Positions 35,150 through 44,829 of a stretch of 64,000 nt of DNA are shown here, in pieces. The stretch covers positions 53,511 to 117,510 of the forward strand of contig CAZAKI010000002.1 in NCBI GenBank assembly GCA_964485855.1. The letters run 5' to 3'. The notes beneath the pieces are model-generated. The model was not told the DNA's origin. It made no database searches and saw only the letters and a program-made list of their open reading frames with translations. Source of the stretch: UBA993 sp964485855 (GTDB lineage: Bacteria > Bacillota > Dethiobacteria > DTU022). The position numbers and the translations under genes were made by a program. Position 1 is the first letter of the stretch. Every line of letters starts with the position of its first letter.

Positions 35150-36079
35150 CTACTCCTCCTTGCCGATTAACTTGATTCGGGGATCGACCAGGGTGTAAGC
35201 AAAGTCAACCAGCATGTTCAGGCCGATCAAAATGATACTGTAGAATATGGTGAGACCAAGAATTACCGTGTAATCGCGGTTATAGATGCTGGTGACAAAG
35301 TGTTTGCCGAGGCCGGGGATGGCAAAGATATTTTCAACGATAAAACTACCGGTAAGAACGTAGGCCAAAAGTGGTCCGGCATAAGTGATAACCGGGATGA
35401 TGGCATTTTTTACGGCATGAATCCAGATGATTCTCCAGCGGGGTAAACCCTTAGCCAGGGCGGTCCGCATGTAATCCTGGTTTAACACATCCAGCATGCT
35501 TGAACGGGTTAAACGGGCAATAAAAGCAGTTGGTAATCCGGCTAAAGCGATGGCAGGCATGATCATGTGCTGGGGAGTACCCCACATGGCAGAAGGCAAC
35601 AGCCCCCATTTAAAAGATAAGAAATACATCAATAATGTACCAAGGATAAAACTGGGTACAGATATGCCAATCGTGCTGAAAAACATGGTTAAATAGTCAG
35701 GAATTCTTCCCTGGTAAAGTGAGGCGATGATGCCTGCTCCGGTCCCTATCAAAATAGCGACCGCAAAGGTCAGCAAACCCAATTGCAATGAAATGGGGAA
35801 TCTTTCGGCAATAATACCGTTTACGGTTTGACCGCGATACTTGAAAGAGGGGCCTAAATCACCCCTGACAACATTGCTTAAGTAGTCTACATATTGCAGG
35901 TGCAGCGGTTGGTCCAGCTTGTAGCGGGCTTCGATATTAGCTTTTATTGCCGGCGGGATTGCTTTTTCACTCTGGAAAGGTCCGCCCGGTATGGAATGCA
36001 TAAAAATAAAAGTGACAGTAATTACTACCCAAATGGCAAACAATGCTGATAATAATCGCCGCACCAGAAAACCGAGCAT
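35150..36079 (-). CDS. oppB: Oligopeptide ABC transporter permease B
   Basis: 309 residues from the ATG at 36079, which follows GGAGGTGG; the frame is open further upstream but without a ribosome site. Six transmembrane helices with the N-terminal LVRRLLSALFAIWVV, the DLGPSFKYRGQTV loop and the EAA-type loop RTALAKGLPRWRI. Pairs with OppC. Confidence 0.92.
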   Translation of the reverse strand: MLGFLVRRLLSALFAIWVVITVTFIFMHSIPGGPFQSEKAIPPAIKANIEARYKLDQPLHLQYVDYLSNVVRGDLGPSFKYRGQTVNGIIAERFPISLQLGLLTFAVAILIGTGAGIIASLYQGRIPDYLTMFFSTIGISVPSFILGTLLMYFLSFKWGLLPSAMWGTPQHMIMPAIALAGLPTAFIARLTRSSMLDVLNQDYMRTALAKGLPRWRIIWIHAVKNAIIPVITYAGPLLAYVLTGSFIVENIFAIPGLGKHFVTSIYNRDYTVILGLTIFYSIILIGLNMLVDFAYTLVDPRIKLIGKEE

Positions 36080-36176
36080 CAGGTAAGCCACCTCCACAGG
36101 TAAAAACAGAGGTATACCAAAGAGCATGACCATGTTCCCGGTATACCTCTTTTACCCTAAGTATTTACTGCTTTAT

Positions 36177-37799
36177 TTATTTCTCGATATAAGCCTTCTT
36201 GAAGTCTATACCGCCCACAGCTATGCTTGCATAATCCTTAACATAGCTTTTCACCATCACTGGCTGGGTGTAATAGTAAATCGGACAAACCGGCATCTCA
36301 GCCATCAGGATATCTTCCAGTTGATGCATCATCTCCATCCGTTGCACTTCGTCATCAACCAACCTGACTTCAGTTATAAGCTGGTCATATTCGGCGTTGC
36401 TGAAACGTGAGTTATTGTTTCCGCCATCGGTTACCCACATATCAAGGAAGGTAAATGGATCAAGGTAATCACCGATCCAACCGGCGCGGGCAATCATGAA
36501 GTCTCCCTCGTCGCGGGTGTTCAGGTAAACGCCCCATTCCTGGTTGGTTAGAGTAACATTCTCAATGCCTAAGTTCTGCTTCCACATTTCCTGGATTGCT
36601 TCGGCAACCAGTTTGTGCATTTCAGAAGTGTTATAGAGGATCTCTACCGAAGGGAATCCTTCTCCTCCCGGATAACCTGCTTCAGCCAGTAGTTGCTGAG
36701 CCATTTCCGGATCATAGGTGATATAATCGCCGCCATTGGCGCGGAAATCACTTCCGTCAACCTCGGGTATTCCAGGGGGGACATAGGCAAAAGCCGGAAG
36801 CTGACCACCCTGGGTTACGTTGGTAACCAGTGCTTCACGGTCGATAGCCATGGTTAGTGCCTTGCGGACGTTAATGTCATCAAGAGGCGGTTTTTCTATC
36901 TGGAAAATATAATAGTAGGTTCCAAGATACGGCAGGATTTCCAGCTCGCCAGTGGTTTCAAGGCGGGGAATTTCCTGGCCGGGAACGGTATGGGTGAAGT
37001 CAATTTCTCCGGTTTCAAACATGGTCAGTTCGGTGCTTTCGTTTTCGACCATGGTGAAGACCAGGCGATCAAGAACTATGGCATCCTTGTCCCAGTAATT
37101 TTCGTTCGGGACAAATTCCATTTGTCCTTGGGCCCAGCTGACCATTTTGAAGGGGCCATTACCGACGATGGTGTCGACGCTCAGATGCCAGCCTTCAGAA
37201 TCAGCTTCTACAGTCGGCCTGTGGAGCGGGTAGTAGGTCTTAAAAGCTACCAGTGACATAAAGAAAGGTGTTGGGGCCTCCAAGGTAACCTGGAGGGTTT
37301 TTTCATCCAGCGCTTCGACCATAACATCCTCAGCGCTGCCCTCACCGGTATTGTATGCTTCAGCGCCCTTAATGTAGTATAACATGTAAGCATAGTCGGC
37401 TGCTAGTTCGGGGTTTAGTGCCCGTTTCCATGAAAAGACAAAATCTTCAGCTGTAAGCGGGTCACCATTTGAGTAGACTAAGCCATCGCGAAGATTGAAG
37501 GTGTAAACCAGGCCATCGTCGCTCACATCTACTGATTCGGCCAGAGCGAGTTCAGGGACACTGTCCTTATTAAGCCTTGTTAAACCTTCATAAATTTGCA
37601 GCATGATTGTAGCTTCCGGAACACCGGTTGACAGATGGACATCCATCGTCTCCGGTTCGGTGCCAACATTGAATGTAAGCACCATTTCTTCAACTGGTTC
37701 CGTACCGTCTGCGTCACCGGTTCCGGTGTCAGTCGCGCAGCCGCTGAAAAGAAGAGCGGCAACAAACAGAACTAACAACATTACAGTTAACTTCTTCAA
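36177..37799 (-). CDS. oppA: Peptide-binding lipoprotein of the opp system
   Basis: 540 residues, family 5 extracellular solute-binding protein. Signal peptide with lipobox LFSGC (Cys about residue 21), then TFNVGTEPETMDVHLS and a long binding domain ending in YIEK. Captures peptides outside the membrane for OppBCDF. First gene of the operon with a predicted promoter at 37943-37971. The roughly 100-base gap to oppB may hold processing or stability signals; I see no strong terminator there. Confidence 0.93.
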   Translation of the reverse strand: MKKLTVMLLVLFVAALLFSGCATDTGTGDADGTEPVEEMVLTFNVGTEPETMDVHLSTGVPEATIMLQIYEGLTRLNKDSVPELALAESVDVSDDGLVYTFNLRDGLVYSNGDPLTAEDFVFSWKRALNPELAADYAYMLYYIKGAEAYNTGEGSAEDVMVEALDEKTLQVTLEAPTPFFMSLVAFKTYYPLHRPTVEADSEGWHLSVDTIVGNGPFKMVSWAQGQMEFVPNENYWDKDAIVLDRLVFTMVENESTELTMFETGEIDFTHTVPGQEIPRLETTGELEILPYLGTYYYIFQIEKPPLDDINVRKALTMAIDREALVTNVTQGGQLPAFAYVPPGIPEVDGSDFRANGGDYITYDPEMAQQLLAEAGYPGGEGFPSVEILYNTSEMHKLVAEAIQEMWKQNLGIENVTLTNQEWGVYLNTRDEGDFMIARAGWIGDYLDPFTFLDMWVTDGGNNNSRFSNAEYDQLITEVRLVDDEVQRMEMMHQLEDILMAEMPVCPIYYYTQPVMVKSYVKDYASIAVGGIDFKKAYIEK

Positions 37800-37942
37800 T
37801 CATATTACCCCCTTGTTAATGTATAAAGCTTGATAACCGGTTGCTAAGACCTTGCCCAGGCAACACCTCCATTGTCAATTGTGTAAAGACTGCCAAGAGG
37901 TAATCCGGTGGAAAACAGCGCCGGAATGCCAATTATGCTTTA

Positions 37943-37971
37943 ATATTAATTATTTGACCCTGCTTTGTAAA
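37943..37971 (-). promoter_or_regulatory. Predicted opp operon promoter
   Basis: On the minus strand TTTACA (37971-37966), 17-base spacer, TATAAT-like TAATAT (37948-37943). Start near 37936, leaving a leader of about 135 bases before oppA. The rest of the 37800-38141 gap holds no gene that I can support. Confidence 0.55.
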
Positions 37972-38141
37972 GGGGCTTTGCCCAGTTATTTAATTCTTAA
38001 TGGATCTTTAACATTTTCATGCTGACTAATGCTAAAGGAAATTAGTGTTTTGCTTAACTGAGCAGGACAAAAGTGATTGGAGACAGAATAATGATCACTG
38101 CTGACACTATTAATTGAGATGAAAGGGACAGACATATCTAA

Positions 38142-38372
38142 ATGAGTGAAAACTGGGTTGCACTGGTTGAAGCGGAAAACGATATTGAAGCGGAAATTAT
38201 TCAGGGGATGCTGATGGAAAACGGCATTCCGGTCCGCAGGGCTGACAGCAGTCCATATACGGGAGCGCTGCGGGTAATCGGCGGTATGGCCTATGAGGTT
38301 GTTATTATGGTCCCCGATCCCTTTGTTCAAGAAGCAAAAAAGATCCTGGAAAGTTTCAGTGGAAATGCTTGA
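38142..38372 (+). CDS. DUF2007-family putative signal-transducing protein
   Basis: 76 residues, a single ferredoxin-like alpha/beta domain: WVALVEAENDIEAEIIQGML, GIPV and VMVPDPFVQEAKKILE are characteristic of DUF2007, a domain related to PII-like folds with no settled function. The PAP2 phosphatase gene follows 27 bp later with a GGGAGG site, so the two may be cotranscribed. Confidence 0.8.
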   Translation: MSENWVALVEAENDIEAEIIQGMLMENGIPVRRADSSPYTGALRVIGGMAYEVVIMVPDPFVQEAKKILESFSGNA

Positions 38373-38399
38373 AAAAGCTTTTACCTAGGGGAGGAATGA

Positions 38400-39401
38400 A
38401 TGATGGATTTAAAGGCGCTTAAGAAACCTTTTTTTTCAGAGAACCCAAAGCAGGAGCAGCTCTGGGTCGAAATTTTACTGGCGATTGCCGCGATTGCCGC
38501 CCTGATTTTAATTATGGCCTGGCCGCAGACCAGAAGCCTGGAGCTGATTATCGCCCTACAACAGTGGCGGAGCACGCCGGTCGAGCTATTCTTCAAGGTG
38601 CTTACCTTTATTGGAGACGATCAGTTTTTTATGATCTTTTTTGGCATTTTAATCTGGTGCGTTAGTAAAAGTCTGGGATTTTGGGGTGCCTTCATGCTTT
38701 TAGCATCGGCTACATACAGTAACCTGATCAAGGATTTAACTCTTCTGGAGCGACCGGCAATCGAAGGGGTTATTCATCCGCCTGGCAGTTACGCTTTTCC
38801 CAGCGGGCATACTCTGACAGCGGTTACCGTTTGGCCTTACCTCGCTGCGCGCCTGAGGAAGAGAGGTTACTGGATTTGGGCAGCTGCAGCGGTGATCTTG
38901 ATCGGCCTTTCGCGTATGGTCCTCGGTTATCATTTCCTAGGCGATATCCTTGGTGGTTTGGCTTTTGGGATCCCTTTTTTACTGCTATTTCTTTGGCTGA
39001 GTGCTTTGATCTATGAAAATGGGTGGCTTGAAAAATTTTCAGTGCCGTTTTTGCTGGCAGCATCGATCGTTATCCCGGTCCTGTTGCTGGCATTACTTCC
39101 GGGAACCGATCCGCCAAAAGTACTCGGCTACGCTGCCGGGGCAAGTATGGGTTATATTATTGATCAAGAAAAACTCAATTTTTCTGTCAGGGCTCCGTTT
39201 TTATTGCAGGTTATTAAAGTTTTGTTAGGTTTAACAGTGCTCTTCGGTATTATCATCGGACTGAGCGGTGTACTGCCATCTGCTGTGAAACCCCTGGGTT
39301 TTATCCGGTACGCCCTCGGCGGGATTTGGGTGACGTTTGGGGCACCCCTATTGTTTGTCAAAATGGGCTTTAGCCGGGAGAAAAAAGAGATTGATCATTA
39401 A
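38400..39401 (+). CDS. PAP2-superfamily membrane phosphatase
   Basis: 333 residues with about eight to nine transmembrane helices. The three phosphatase motifs are intact: KDLTLLERP (K-x6-RP), PSGH and SRMVLGYH (SR-x5-H). Hydrolyses lipid phosphates such as undecaprenyl pyrophosphate or phosphatidic acid outside the membrane; the specific substrate is not evident. The C-terminal half has extra helices beyond the minimal domain. The ATG has GGGGAGG upstream; a second ATG directly follows. Confidence 0.87.
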   Translation: MMDLKALKKPFFSENPKQEQLWVEILLAIAAIAALILIMAWPQTRSLELIIALQQWRSTPVELFFKVLTFIGDDQFFMIFFGILIWCVSKSLGFWGAFMLLASATYSNLIKDLTLLERPAIEGVIHPPGSYAFPSGHTLTAVTVWPYLAARLRKRGYWIWAAAAVILIGLSRMVLGYHFLGDILGGLAFGIPFLLLFLWLSALIYENGWLEKFSVPFLLAASIVIPVLLLALLPGTDPPKVLGYAAGASMGYIIDQEKLNFSVRAPFLLQVIKVLLGLTVLFGIIIGLSGVLPSAVKPLGFIRYALGGIWVTFGAPLLFVKMGFSREKKEIDH

Positions 39402-39520
39402 TCGAGATCAATGTATGATCAGGATCGCATTAAATGTTTTTTTCGGCTATAATCTAGTCCGGTAGTTTTTCTACCATCTTTATTGTAAGTTGAAGATTAG
39501 ACTCCCCGGGGGTGATGTTT

Positions 39521-39712
39521 GTGATCGGTGGGAAAATCGGTTTGTGGGAGATATTGCTGATTCTGGCGGTAGCCCTGATTGTATTCGGACCGGCCAAGCT
39601 GCCTGAATTAGGTCGTTCCATAGGCAATGGATTAAGAGAGTTTCGCAAAGCGACCAGCGAACTTAAAGATTCGATCACTCTTGAAGACAGTGAGAGTGAA
39701 AAGAAGGGCTAA
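39521..39712 (+). CDS. tatA: Sec-independent translocase protein TatA
   Basis: 63 residues from the GTG at 39521 (six bases after GGGGGTGA; ATG 39515 and GTG 39512 are alternatives). One N-terminal transmembrane helix (KIGLWEILLILAVALIVFG), the FGPAKLPELGRSIG hinge and an amphipathic helix, then an acidic tail. Forms the translocation pore of the Tat system with TatC encoded 0.4 kb downstream. First of two tatA-like genes. Confidence 0.88.
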   Translation: MIGGKIGLWEILLILAVALIVFGPAKLPELGRSIGNGLREFRKATSELKDSITLEDSESEKKG

Positions 39713-39762
39713 AACCTGGTTATAATCGGCAATTATTAGCTTTTTCCTGCTATTTGTCAGTT

Positions 39763-39791
39763 AAACGAACCAGTAGAATATGTTACAATAC
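39763..39791 (+). promoter_or_regulatory. Probable promoter of the second tatA
   Basis: A TTAAAC -35-like hexamer, 17-base spacer and TACAAT -10 end about 45 bases before the second tatA start. Both hexamers are weak, so the call is tentative. Confidence 0.4.
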
Positions 39792-39835
39792 TCAAGGTAG
39801 TAATTAAGTTGAATCCTGATCGAGGAGGACTATCA

Positions 39836-40024
39836 ATGTTTGGTAAAATCGGACCATGGGAGATCATCGCAATTCTTGCGGTAATCCTTTTAATCTTCGG
39901 CTCGACTAAATTGCCCGAACTGGCAAAGGCCATTGGTAAAAGTGTGGTCGAACTGAAGGAAGGTTTAAAAAGTGGCTCTGGAACTGATGAGTCGGCCGGT
40001 CAAAATTCTGAGCCTAAAAAGTAG
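39836..40024 (+). CDS. tatA: Sec-independent translocase protein TatA, second copy
   Basis: 62 residues from the ATG at 39836 (GAGGAGG upstream). KIGPWEIIAILAVILLIFG helix, FGSTKLPELAKAIGKS hinge, amphipathic helix and polar tail. About half identical to the upstream copy, so a tandem duplication. No TatB-type longer protein is present, as usual in Bacillota minimal Tat systems. Confidence 0.9.
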   Translation: MFGKIGPWEIIAILAVILLIFGSTKLPELAKAIGKSVVELKEGLKSGSGTDESAGQNSEPKK

Positions 40025-40109
40025 CGCCGGATCAGTTTGCCGGTTGAGCCTATCTGGCGACTAGCTTAAGGCGTAGTGCTTGGAATACCGGGAGGTATTC
40101 AAGATAAAG

Positions 40110-40841
40110 GTGAGCAAAAATAAAGACGGCACCATGCCCGTCCTGGAGCATCTTGCAGAATTGCGCCTGCGTATCTTTATATCAGCAGGCGCTTTGCTTG
40201 TTGCTGCGCTTTTCTGTTTTTCCAATATCAGCTTGATCAGGGGGCTTTTGACCCGGCCTCTGGAAGAGTTGCAGTTAATCTTTCTTTCTCCACCCGAAGC
40301 ATTTGTATCAAACCTGAGATTGTCAATCATTAGTGGGTTTATTCTCGCTTTTCCGGTGATTGTCTACGAGTTGATGGCGTTTATTTTTCCCGGCTTATCA
40401 AAGAGCGAAAAAATATTTTCTGTAGCGGTTTTGGCCGGGATCATTATATTATTTATCGGCGGGGTGATTTTTGCTTATTACGTGGTTTTCCCTTTTACCC
40501 TGAAATTCTTTTTACAGTTTGCCGCAGATCAGCTGGAGCCCCGTTTTACTGTTAGTGAATATATTTCCTTTGTTTTTTCTTTTCACCTCGGATTCGGTCT
40601 TGTATTCCAGCTGCCCCTTTTTACCTGGGCGCTAGGCAAACTGGGTCTATTAACATCAGTCTTCTTAAAAAAGAACCGCAAAATTGCCTTGTTGGTGATG
40701 CTTGTTATTTCGGCAATTATCACACCACCTGATCTAGTCTCCCAGGTTGCGATGGTTTTGCCGTTATTATTGCTTTATGAGATCGGGATCATTATGGTTT
40801 TGATTAGCGAGAAAAAACGATTTAAATTAATGACTCAGTAG
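40110..40841 (+). CDS. tatC: Sec-independent translocase protein TatC
   Basis: About 243 residues with six transmembrane helices. Family signature near the N-terminus: MPVLEHLAELRLRIF, and FILAFPVIVYELMAFIFPGL. Recognises the twin-arginine signal and recruits TatA. The start is uncertain: I use the GTG at 40110, though GGAGG at 40091-40095 is rather distant; the frame is open upstream to a TTG at 40080. Confidence 0.9.
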   Translation: MSKNKDGTMPVLEHLAELRLRIFISAGALLVAALFCFSNISLIRGLLTRPLEELQLIFLSPPEAFVSNLRLSIISGFILAFPVIVYELMAFIFPGLSKSEKIFSVAVLAGIIILFIGGVIFAYYVVFPFTLKFFLQFAADQLEPRFTVSEYISFVFSFHLGFGLVFQLPLFTWALGKLGLLTSVFLKKNRKIALLVMLVISAIITPPDLVSQVAMVLPLLLLYEIGIIMVLISEKKRFKLMTQ

Positions 40842-40868
40842 TTACTCGATAATCCTGGGAGGGGTAGC

Positions 40869-41522
40869 TTGAAAGAAACAGCCACCAATGAATCTGGTGC
40901 CACAAGAGGAGCGATTATCCTTGCCGGTGGTGACAGTAAACGCCTTGGACAACCCAAAGCACTGCTTGATTTTGACGGGGAAACAATCATTGAGAGGCTA
41001 ATCGATTCCTTAACTGGCTGGTTTGATCACTTGACCCTGGTTACGGATAAACCTGAACTTTACGAAAGATTTCCGGTTAACATAACCGGTGATCTGATCA
41101 ACGATCGGGTCAAAAGCCCGTTGCGCGGTATTCATGCCGGATTAAGCATGTCAGCATTACCTTATCAGTTTGTTGTGGCCTGCGATATGCCTTTCTTGAA
41201 TCTTGATCTAATTAAATACATGAATAAATTTGCTCCTGACTATGACGCAGTGGTTCCCAGAATAAACTCTTATTATCAGCCATTACATGCTTTTTATAGT
41301 CGTTCATGTATCGGTTTTATTGAAGCAGAAATTGCTGCCGGCAGCTATAAAGTGATTGATTTTTACACGAAGCTAAATATCTATTACCTTAATCAAGAGG
41401 AAGTAGAAAACTTTGATCCTGGCCAGCAGTCTTTCATTAATATTAATACTTGGACGGATTATCGTGAAGCATTAATTATTTCAAAAAACTTAAGCAATAG
41501 AGGGGGAAACGAGGATGTTTAA
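40869..41522 (+). CDS. mobA: Molybdenum cofactor guanylyltransferase-like protein
   Basis: 217 residues. Nucleotidyltransferase signature LAGGDSKRLGQPKALL, then DMPFLN and the PLHAFYSRSC motif typical of MobA. Attaches GMP to molybdopterin cofactor. TTG start with GGAGGGG upstream. Its end overlaps by eight bases the start of a CofE-like ligase gene. It follows the Tat genes, which export folded cofactor-containing enzymes, giving a consistent context; no molybdoenzyme itself is in the window. Confidence 0.85.
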   Translation: MKETATNESGATRGAIILAGGDSKRLGQPKALLDFDGETIIERLIDSLTGWFDHLTLVTDKPELYERFPVNITGDLINDRVKSPLRGIHAGLSMSALPYQFVVACDMPFLNLDLIKYMNKFAPDYDAVVPRINSYYQPLHAFYSRSCIGFIEAEIAAGSYKVIDFYTKLNIYYLNQEEVENFDPGQQSFININTWTDYREALIISKNLSNRGGNEDV

Positions 41523-42503
41523 ATTGCCTGATTATATCGGTCCAATGGCCTATGGCCTGAAAATGGGGGTAATCCTTCCCGGTATGAACATCGTTGAAAA
41601 GGTTTACGAAGCTCTCGCACAAAGCCGGAAAGATGGTCTCCTGGATAACGGGGATATCGTATGTATTACAGAGTCTGTTGTCGCCCGCTCGCAGAATAAC
41701 TATATTAACCTGGATCGGATTGCCCGGGAAATAACTGAAAAACTAAAACTGACTGCAAACAGTCGGATCGCAGTTGTTTTTCCAATAGCCAGCCGTAACC
41801 GGTTTTCACTGATCCTGAAAGGTATTGCCCGGGCTGTTCCTGATGGAGAGGTATTGGTACAACTTTCTTTTCCCACCGATGAGGTGGGTAATGAAATCAT
41901 ATCACCAGAATTTACAGCAAAGCTAAACAAGGATCTGATTATTGAAGAAGATTTGGGTGAAAAATCATTCCTGCACCCCATAACCGGTGTGGATTACATT
42001 AACCTCTACCGTGAAATAATCAGGGAAGAAGGAGCCAACCCGGTAATCATCCTATCCAATAATCCTTTGCATGGACTTGAATTTGATCTTGATGGGGTTA
42101 TCGTTGCCGATATTCACAAACGTCAAAAAACTATTAAGGAAATTAGCGGGTGGTTTGAAAACTCGATTACCCTCGATCAGATCTGTAATGAAGGGGAGAT
42201 TTGTTCTGAATGGGGTCTACTAGGCAGCAATATGTCTGGTGGCGAAAGATTAAAGCTGGCACCTCGTGACGGACAGCTGGTGGTTGAAGAATTGCAGCAA
42301 AAAATTAAGGATTCGCTTGGTATTCATCTTGAAGTGATGATCTATGGCGATGGTGCTTATCTTGATCCTTCAAGCGGTATTTACGAACTGGCTGATCCCA
42401 GAGCTGCATTTGCCGCTACCGCTGGTTTGAACTGCTTTCGTGAAGGTATAAAGTATAAATATCTGGCTGATCAATGTTACCACGAGGAAAAAAGAAGTGT
42501 GGC
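41515..42503 (+). CDS. CofE-like (F420-0:L-glutamate ligase family) protein, 3' end in assembly gap
   Basis: 329 residues are visible before the 100-N gap; the end is missing. Family motifs include NGDIVCITESVVARSQ, HPITGVDYINLYREI, SNNPLHGLE and GDGAYLDPSSGIYELADP. CofE adds glutamate to F420-0, but F420 is not usual in Bacillota and many CofE-like proteins there have unknown substrates. The ATG overlaps mobA, implying coupled expression, so a cofactor-modifying role linked to molybdopterin is possible but unproven. Confidence 0.8.
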
Positions 42504-42603
42504 NNNNNNNNNNNNNNNNNNNNNNNNNNNNNNNNNNNNNNNNNNNNNNNNNNNNNNNNNNNNNNNNNNNNNNNNNNNNNNNNNNNNNNNNNNNNNNNNN
42601 NNN
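42504..42603. other. Assembly gap (100 N)
   Basis: Exactly 100 N, a scaffolder default, so the true distance is unknown. The flanks show no shared sequence. It removes the end of the CofE-like gene and the last few residues of lnt, which converge here. Confidence 0.97.
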
Positions 42604-44112
42604 GAGGGGTAAAACCCCACCACCGATCAGGAAGATCAGGCACAACGCAGGGAAGTAATCACCATACTGACGGTAATAGGTCTGTCTTTGGGTCAGAGGA
42701 AGCGAAAAAATCACGGTATCCTTTGTTTGTTTGCCGGTTCGGAAAAGTTCGCGGCCTAAATAGTCAAAGGAGATGGTAATCCCGCTATTGGCTGCCTGGG
42801 TTACCCCAATTCCGGTTTCTACCGCCCTGATTGCCGCTACCTGGGCATGTTGATCTAAGCCGATCGAACTGCCGAACCAGTTGTCGTTGGTTAGAACAAA
42901 AAGATGTTCTGCCCCAGCCTGGGCAAAGAGACGGGCATGATCCCCAAAGTACGATTCGAAGCAGATTATTCCGGCCAATAAATGCTGATCTAACGAAAAC
43001 AAGGTTACTTGATCGCCTGCCGTGTAACGGCCGAGCAGCAGATTCAAATTGAGCAGGTTGTTTAAGAGCTGTTCAGCAGGAAAGAATTCGACAAAGGGAA
43101 CCAAACGCTGTTTATGATAGAGAGGGATATTATTTTGCCCCGGCTTGTAAAAGAGAATAGAGTTGTTGAGCTGATCATTGCGAATAGTTCTAGCACCGTA
43201 CAATAGTGGTCGATCAAAAACCGATCCCGGATTTAGCAGTTGGGCATAATGAACCGGCCCATTCCGGAAATCAAGGTCAACGATCGTTTCCGGCCAAACC
43301 ACCAATTCAATGTCAGGATCTTCCATCAAAGCTTCATTGGTTTGTTGCAGGTAACGTGCTGCGATTACTTCTTTATTATTGGTAAAAACTTCCTCGGCAG
43401 TACTGTTGTTTTGAATTAAGGCAACCTTGATTAGATGATCGGATCTTTCAGTTGAATGCACTGAAGGCAGCAGCAGCCCCGTTCCTATGAATAATAACAG
43501 GAGCAGCACGGCATAAAGAGTTTCCCTTAACTGTGTTTTCTTTCGATAGTAGAAGGCCATTATTAACTGAAAAGAGATCATCATAAAAGGCAAACCCCAG
43601 TAGCCGTAAACAGATACCACACTGAGCAGCGCAGGATATTGCCACTGGGTGTAGCCTAGATAACCGACAGTATAGCCCATGAAGCCCATTGAGCGAGTAT
43701 ACTCAGTAATAACCCACAATGCAGGGATAGCAAAAACAGCAAATAATGGTTTGCCATGCCTGGTGATCATGCTGCTTAGCAGGCCGAAAAGACCATAAAA
43801 TAGGCTTAGATAAAGAATTAAGGCAATCATGGCTGCACTGCCAAGGGCAGTATCGAGATAAGGGATCAGCACATTTACAAGGTAAAGATTGGTATATAGC
43901 AGCACGGGAACGGCAAAAATAATCCCGGCGATAAAAGCTTTGCCCGGTTTAAGACCGGCTAGTGAAACGAAGAACGGAATCAAGGCGAGCCAGGCAATAA
44001 ACCCAAGCTCTAGGGGGGGGAATGCCGCAATCAGTAGGATCCCGGATAACAAAGCTGCCGGCAGTAAGTGGTTTTTCCAGCGATTGCCCCGATAATTTAT
44101 CAGCTTGCTCAT
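42604..44112 (-). CDS. lnt: Apolipoprotein N-acyltransferase, C-terminus in assembly gap
   Basis: About 503 residues visible. Eight hydrophobic segments surround a nitrilase-fold domain with the Glu-Lys-Cys triad: VVWPETIVD, HKQRLVPFVEF and GIICFESYFG. Adds the third acyl chain to lipoproteins after Lgt and signal peptidase II. Only the final few residues are lost in the gap. Lnt is typical of proteobacteria and actinobacteria and uncommon in Bacillota, where other acylation routes dominate. Separate from lgt, which is 36 kb away. Confidence 0.88.
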
Positions 44113-44239
44113 CTAGTTTTTTGCTCCCTCTGAGTCTTAACATTCAATTTATCATAAACTGTAGTCGCTGAAAACTTCAAGGGCTGCGGCCTTCTTGACC
44201 ACCAGGATTCTGAGTGATATAAATAGAATTAACAGATAA

Positions 44240-44252
44240 TTAAACTGTTTAA
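44240..44252. promoter_or_regulatory. Palindrome upstream of the MarR-family gene
   Basis: TTAAAC-T-GTTTAA lies 26 bases before the proposed start of the MarR regulator, a usual place for an autoregulatory operator. The region is AT-rich, so chance is possible. Confidence 0.45.
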
Positions 44253-44277
44253 CATTTTACTGGTAAAAATAGATCGA

Positions 44278-44760
44278 TTGGAGAGACTCACGATCAGCGA
44301 AAACAACTTAATTGAGTATATCAAGGATTTGGACCAGGTTTTCAGTCGTTTGATCTATCGGGTCAGGGTTTTGCATAATCGATATACTGTCGATGAAATA
44401 ACAGATACTCAATTTATCGTACTACGCTCTCTGCGTAAGGGGCCCTGTAATACTTCCTTTTTAGCCCGGATGCTGGGAGTGACCCTGAGCGCAGTTACTG
44501 CTTTGATTAATCGTTTGCACCACATGGGGCTGGTCACCAGGGAAAGGCATGAAAAAGATCGTCGCCAGGTTTGGATTACGATTACACCAAAAGGTTTAAA
44601 ATTGCTCTGTGCAGTTGAAGAGAAAAGAAACTTACTGCTGGCCCTTTACCTGGCACAGGTTCCCCGGGAAGAGCGAGAACAACTGCTTAGCCTGCTGCAA
44701 AAAGCGGTCAGGCTTTTTGAACGCGAAGACATTTCTGGCGAAGACAATCTAACTGTCTAA
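44278..44760 (+). CDS. MarR-family transcriptional regulator
   Basis: About 155-160 residues. Central winged helix with SFLARMLGVTLSAVTALINRLHH (in parts: FLARMLGV, SAVTALINRL) and the wing motif TRERHEKDRRQVWITITPKG typical of MarR. The start is uncertain: a TTG at 44278 opens the frame, but GGAG at 44280-44283 lies properly spaced only for a rare ATC further on. Ligand and targets unknown; the palindrome upstream suggests autoregulation. Confidence 0.85.
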   Translation: MERLTISENNLIEYIKDLDQVFSRLIYRVRVLHNRYTVDEITDTQFIVLRSLRKGPCNTSFLARMLGVTLSAVTALINRLHHMGLVTRERHEKDRRQVWITITPKGLKLLCAVEEKRNLLLALYLAQVPREEREQLLSLLQKAVRLFEREDISGEDNLTV

Positions 44761-44781
44761 AATTACAGGACAAGACAAGAA

Positions 44782-44812
44782 AAGAGAAGAGCTCTGTTGG
44801 AGCCCCTCTCTT
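44782..44812. terminator. Terminator-like hairpin between convergent genes
   Basis: AAGAGA pairs with TCTCTT and GCTC with GAGC around a TGTTG loop, between the stops of the MarR gene and the DUF4349 gene. Confidence 0.5.
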
Positions 44813-44829
44813 GTTAGACAACGCCACTA

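Noticed and set aside
42370..42650. Open frames running through the first N gap, joining lnt to the antisense of the CofE-like gene
   Set aside because: The N run reads as open in all frames; the part beyond it is the complement of a better-supported gene.
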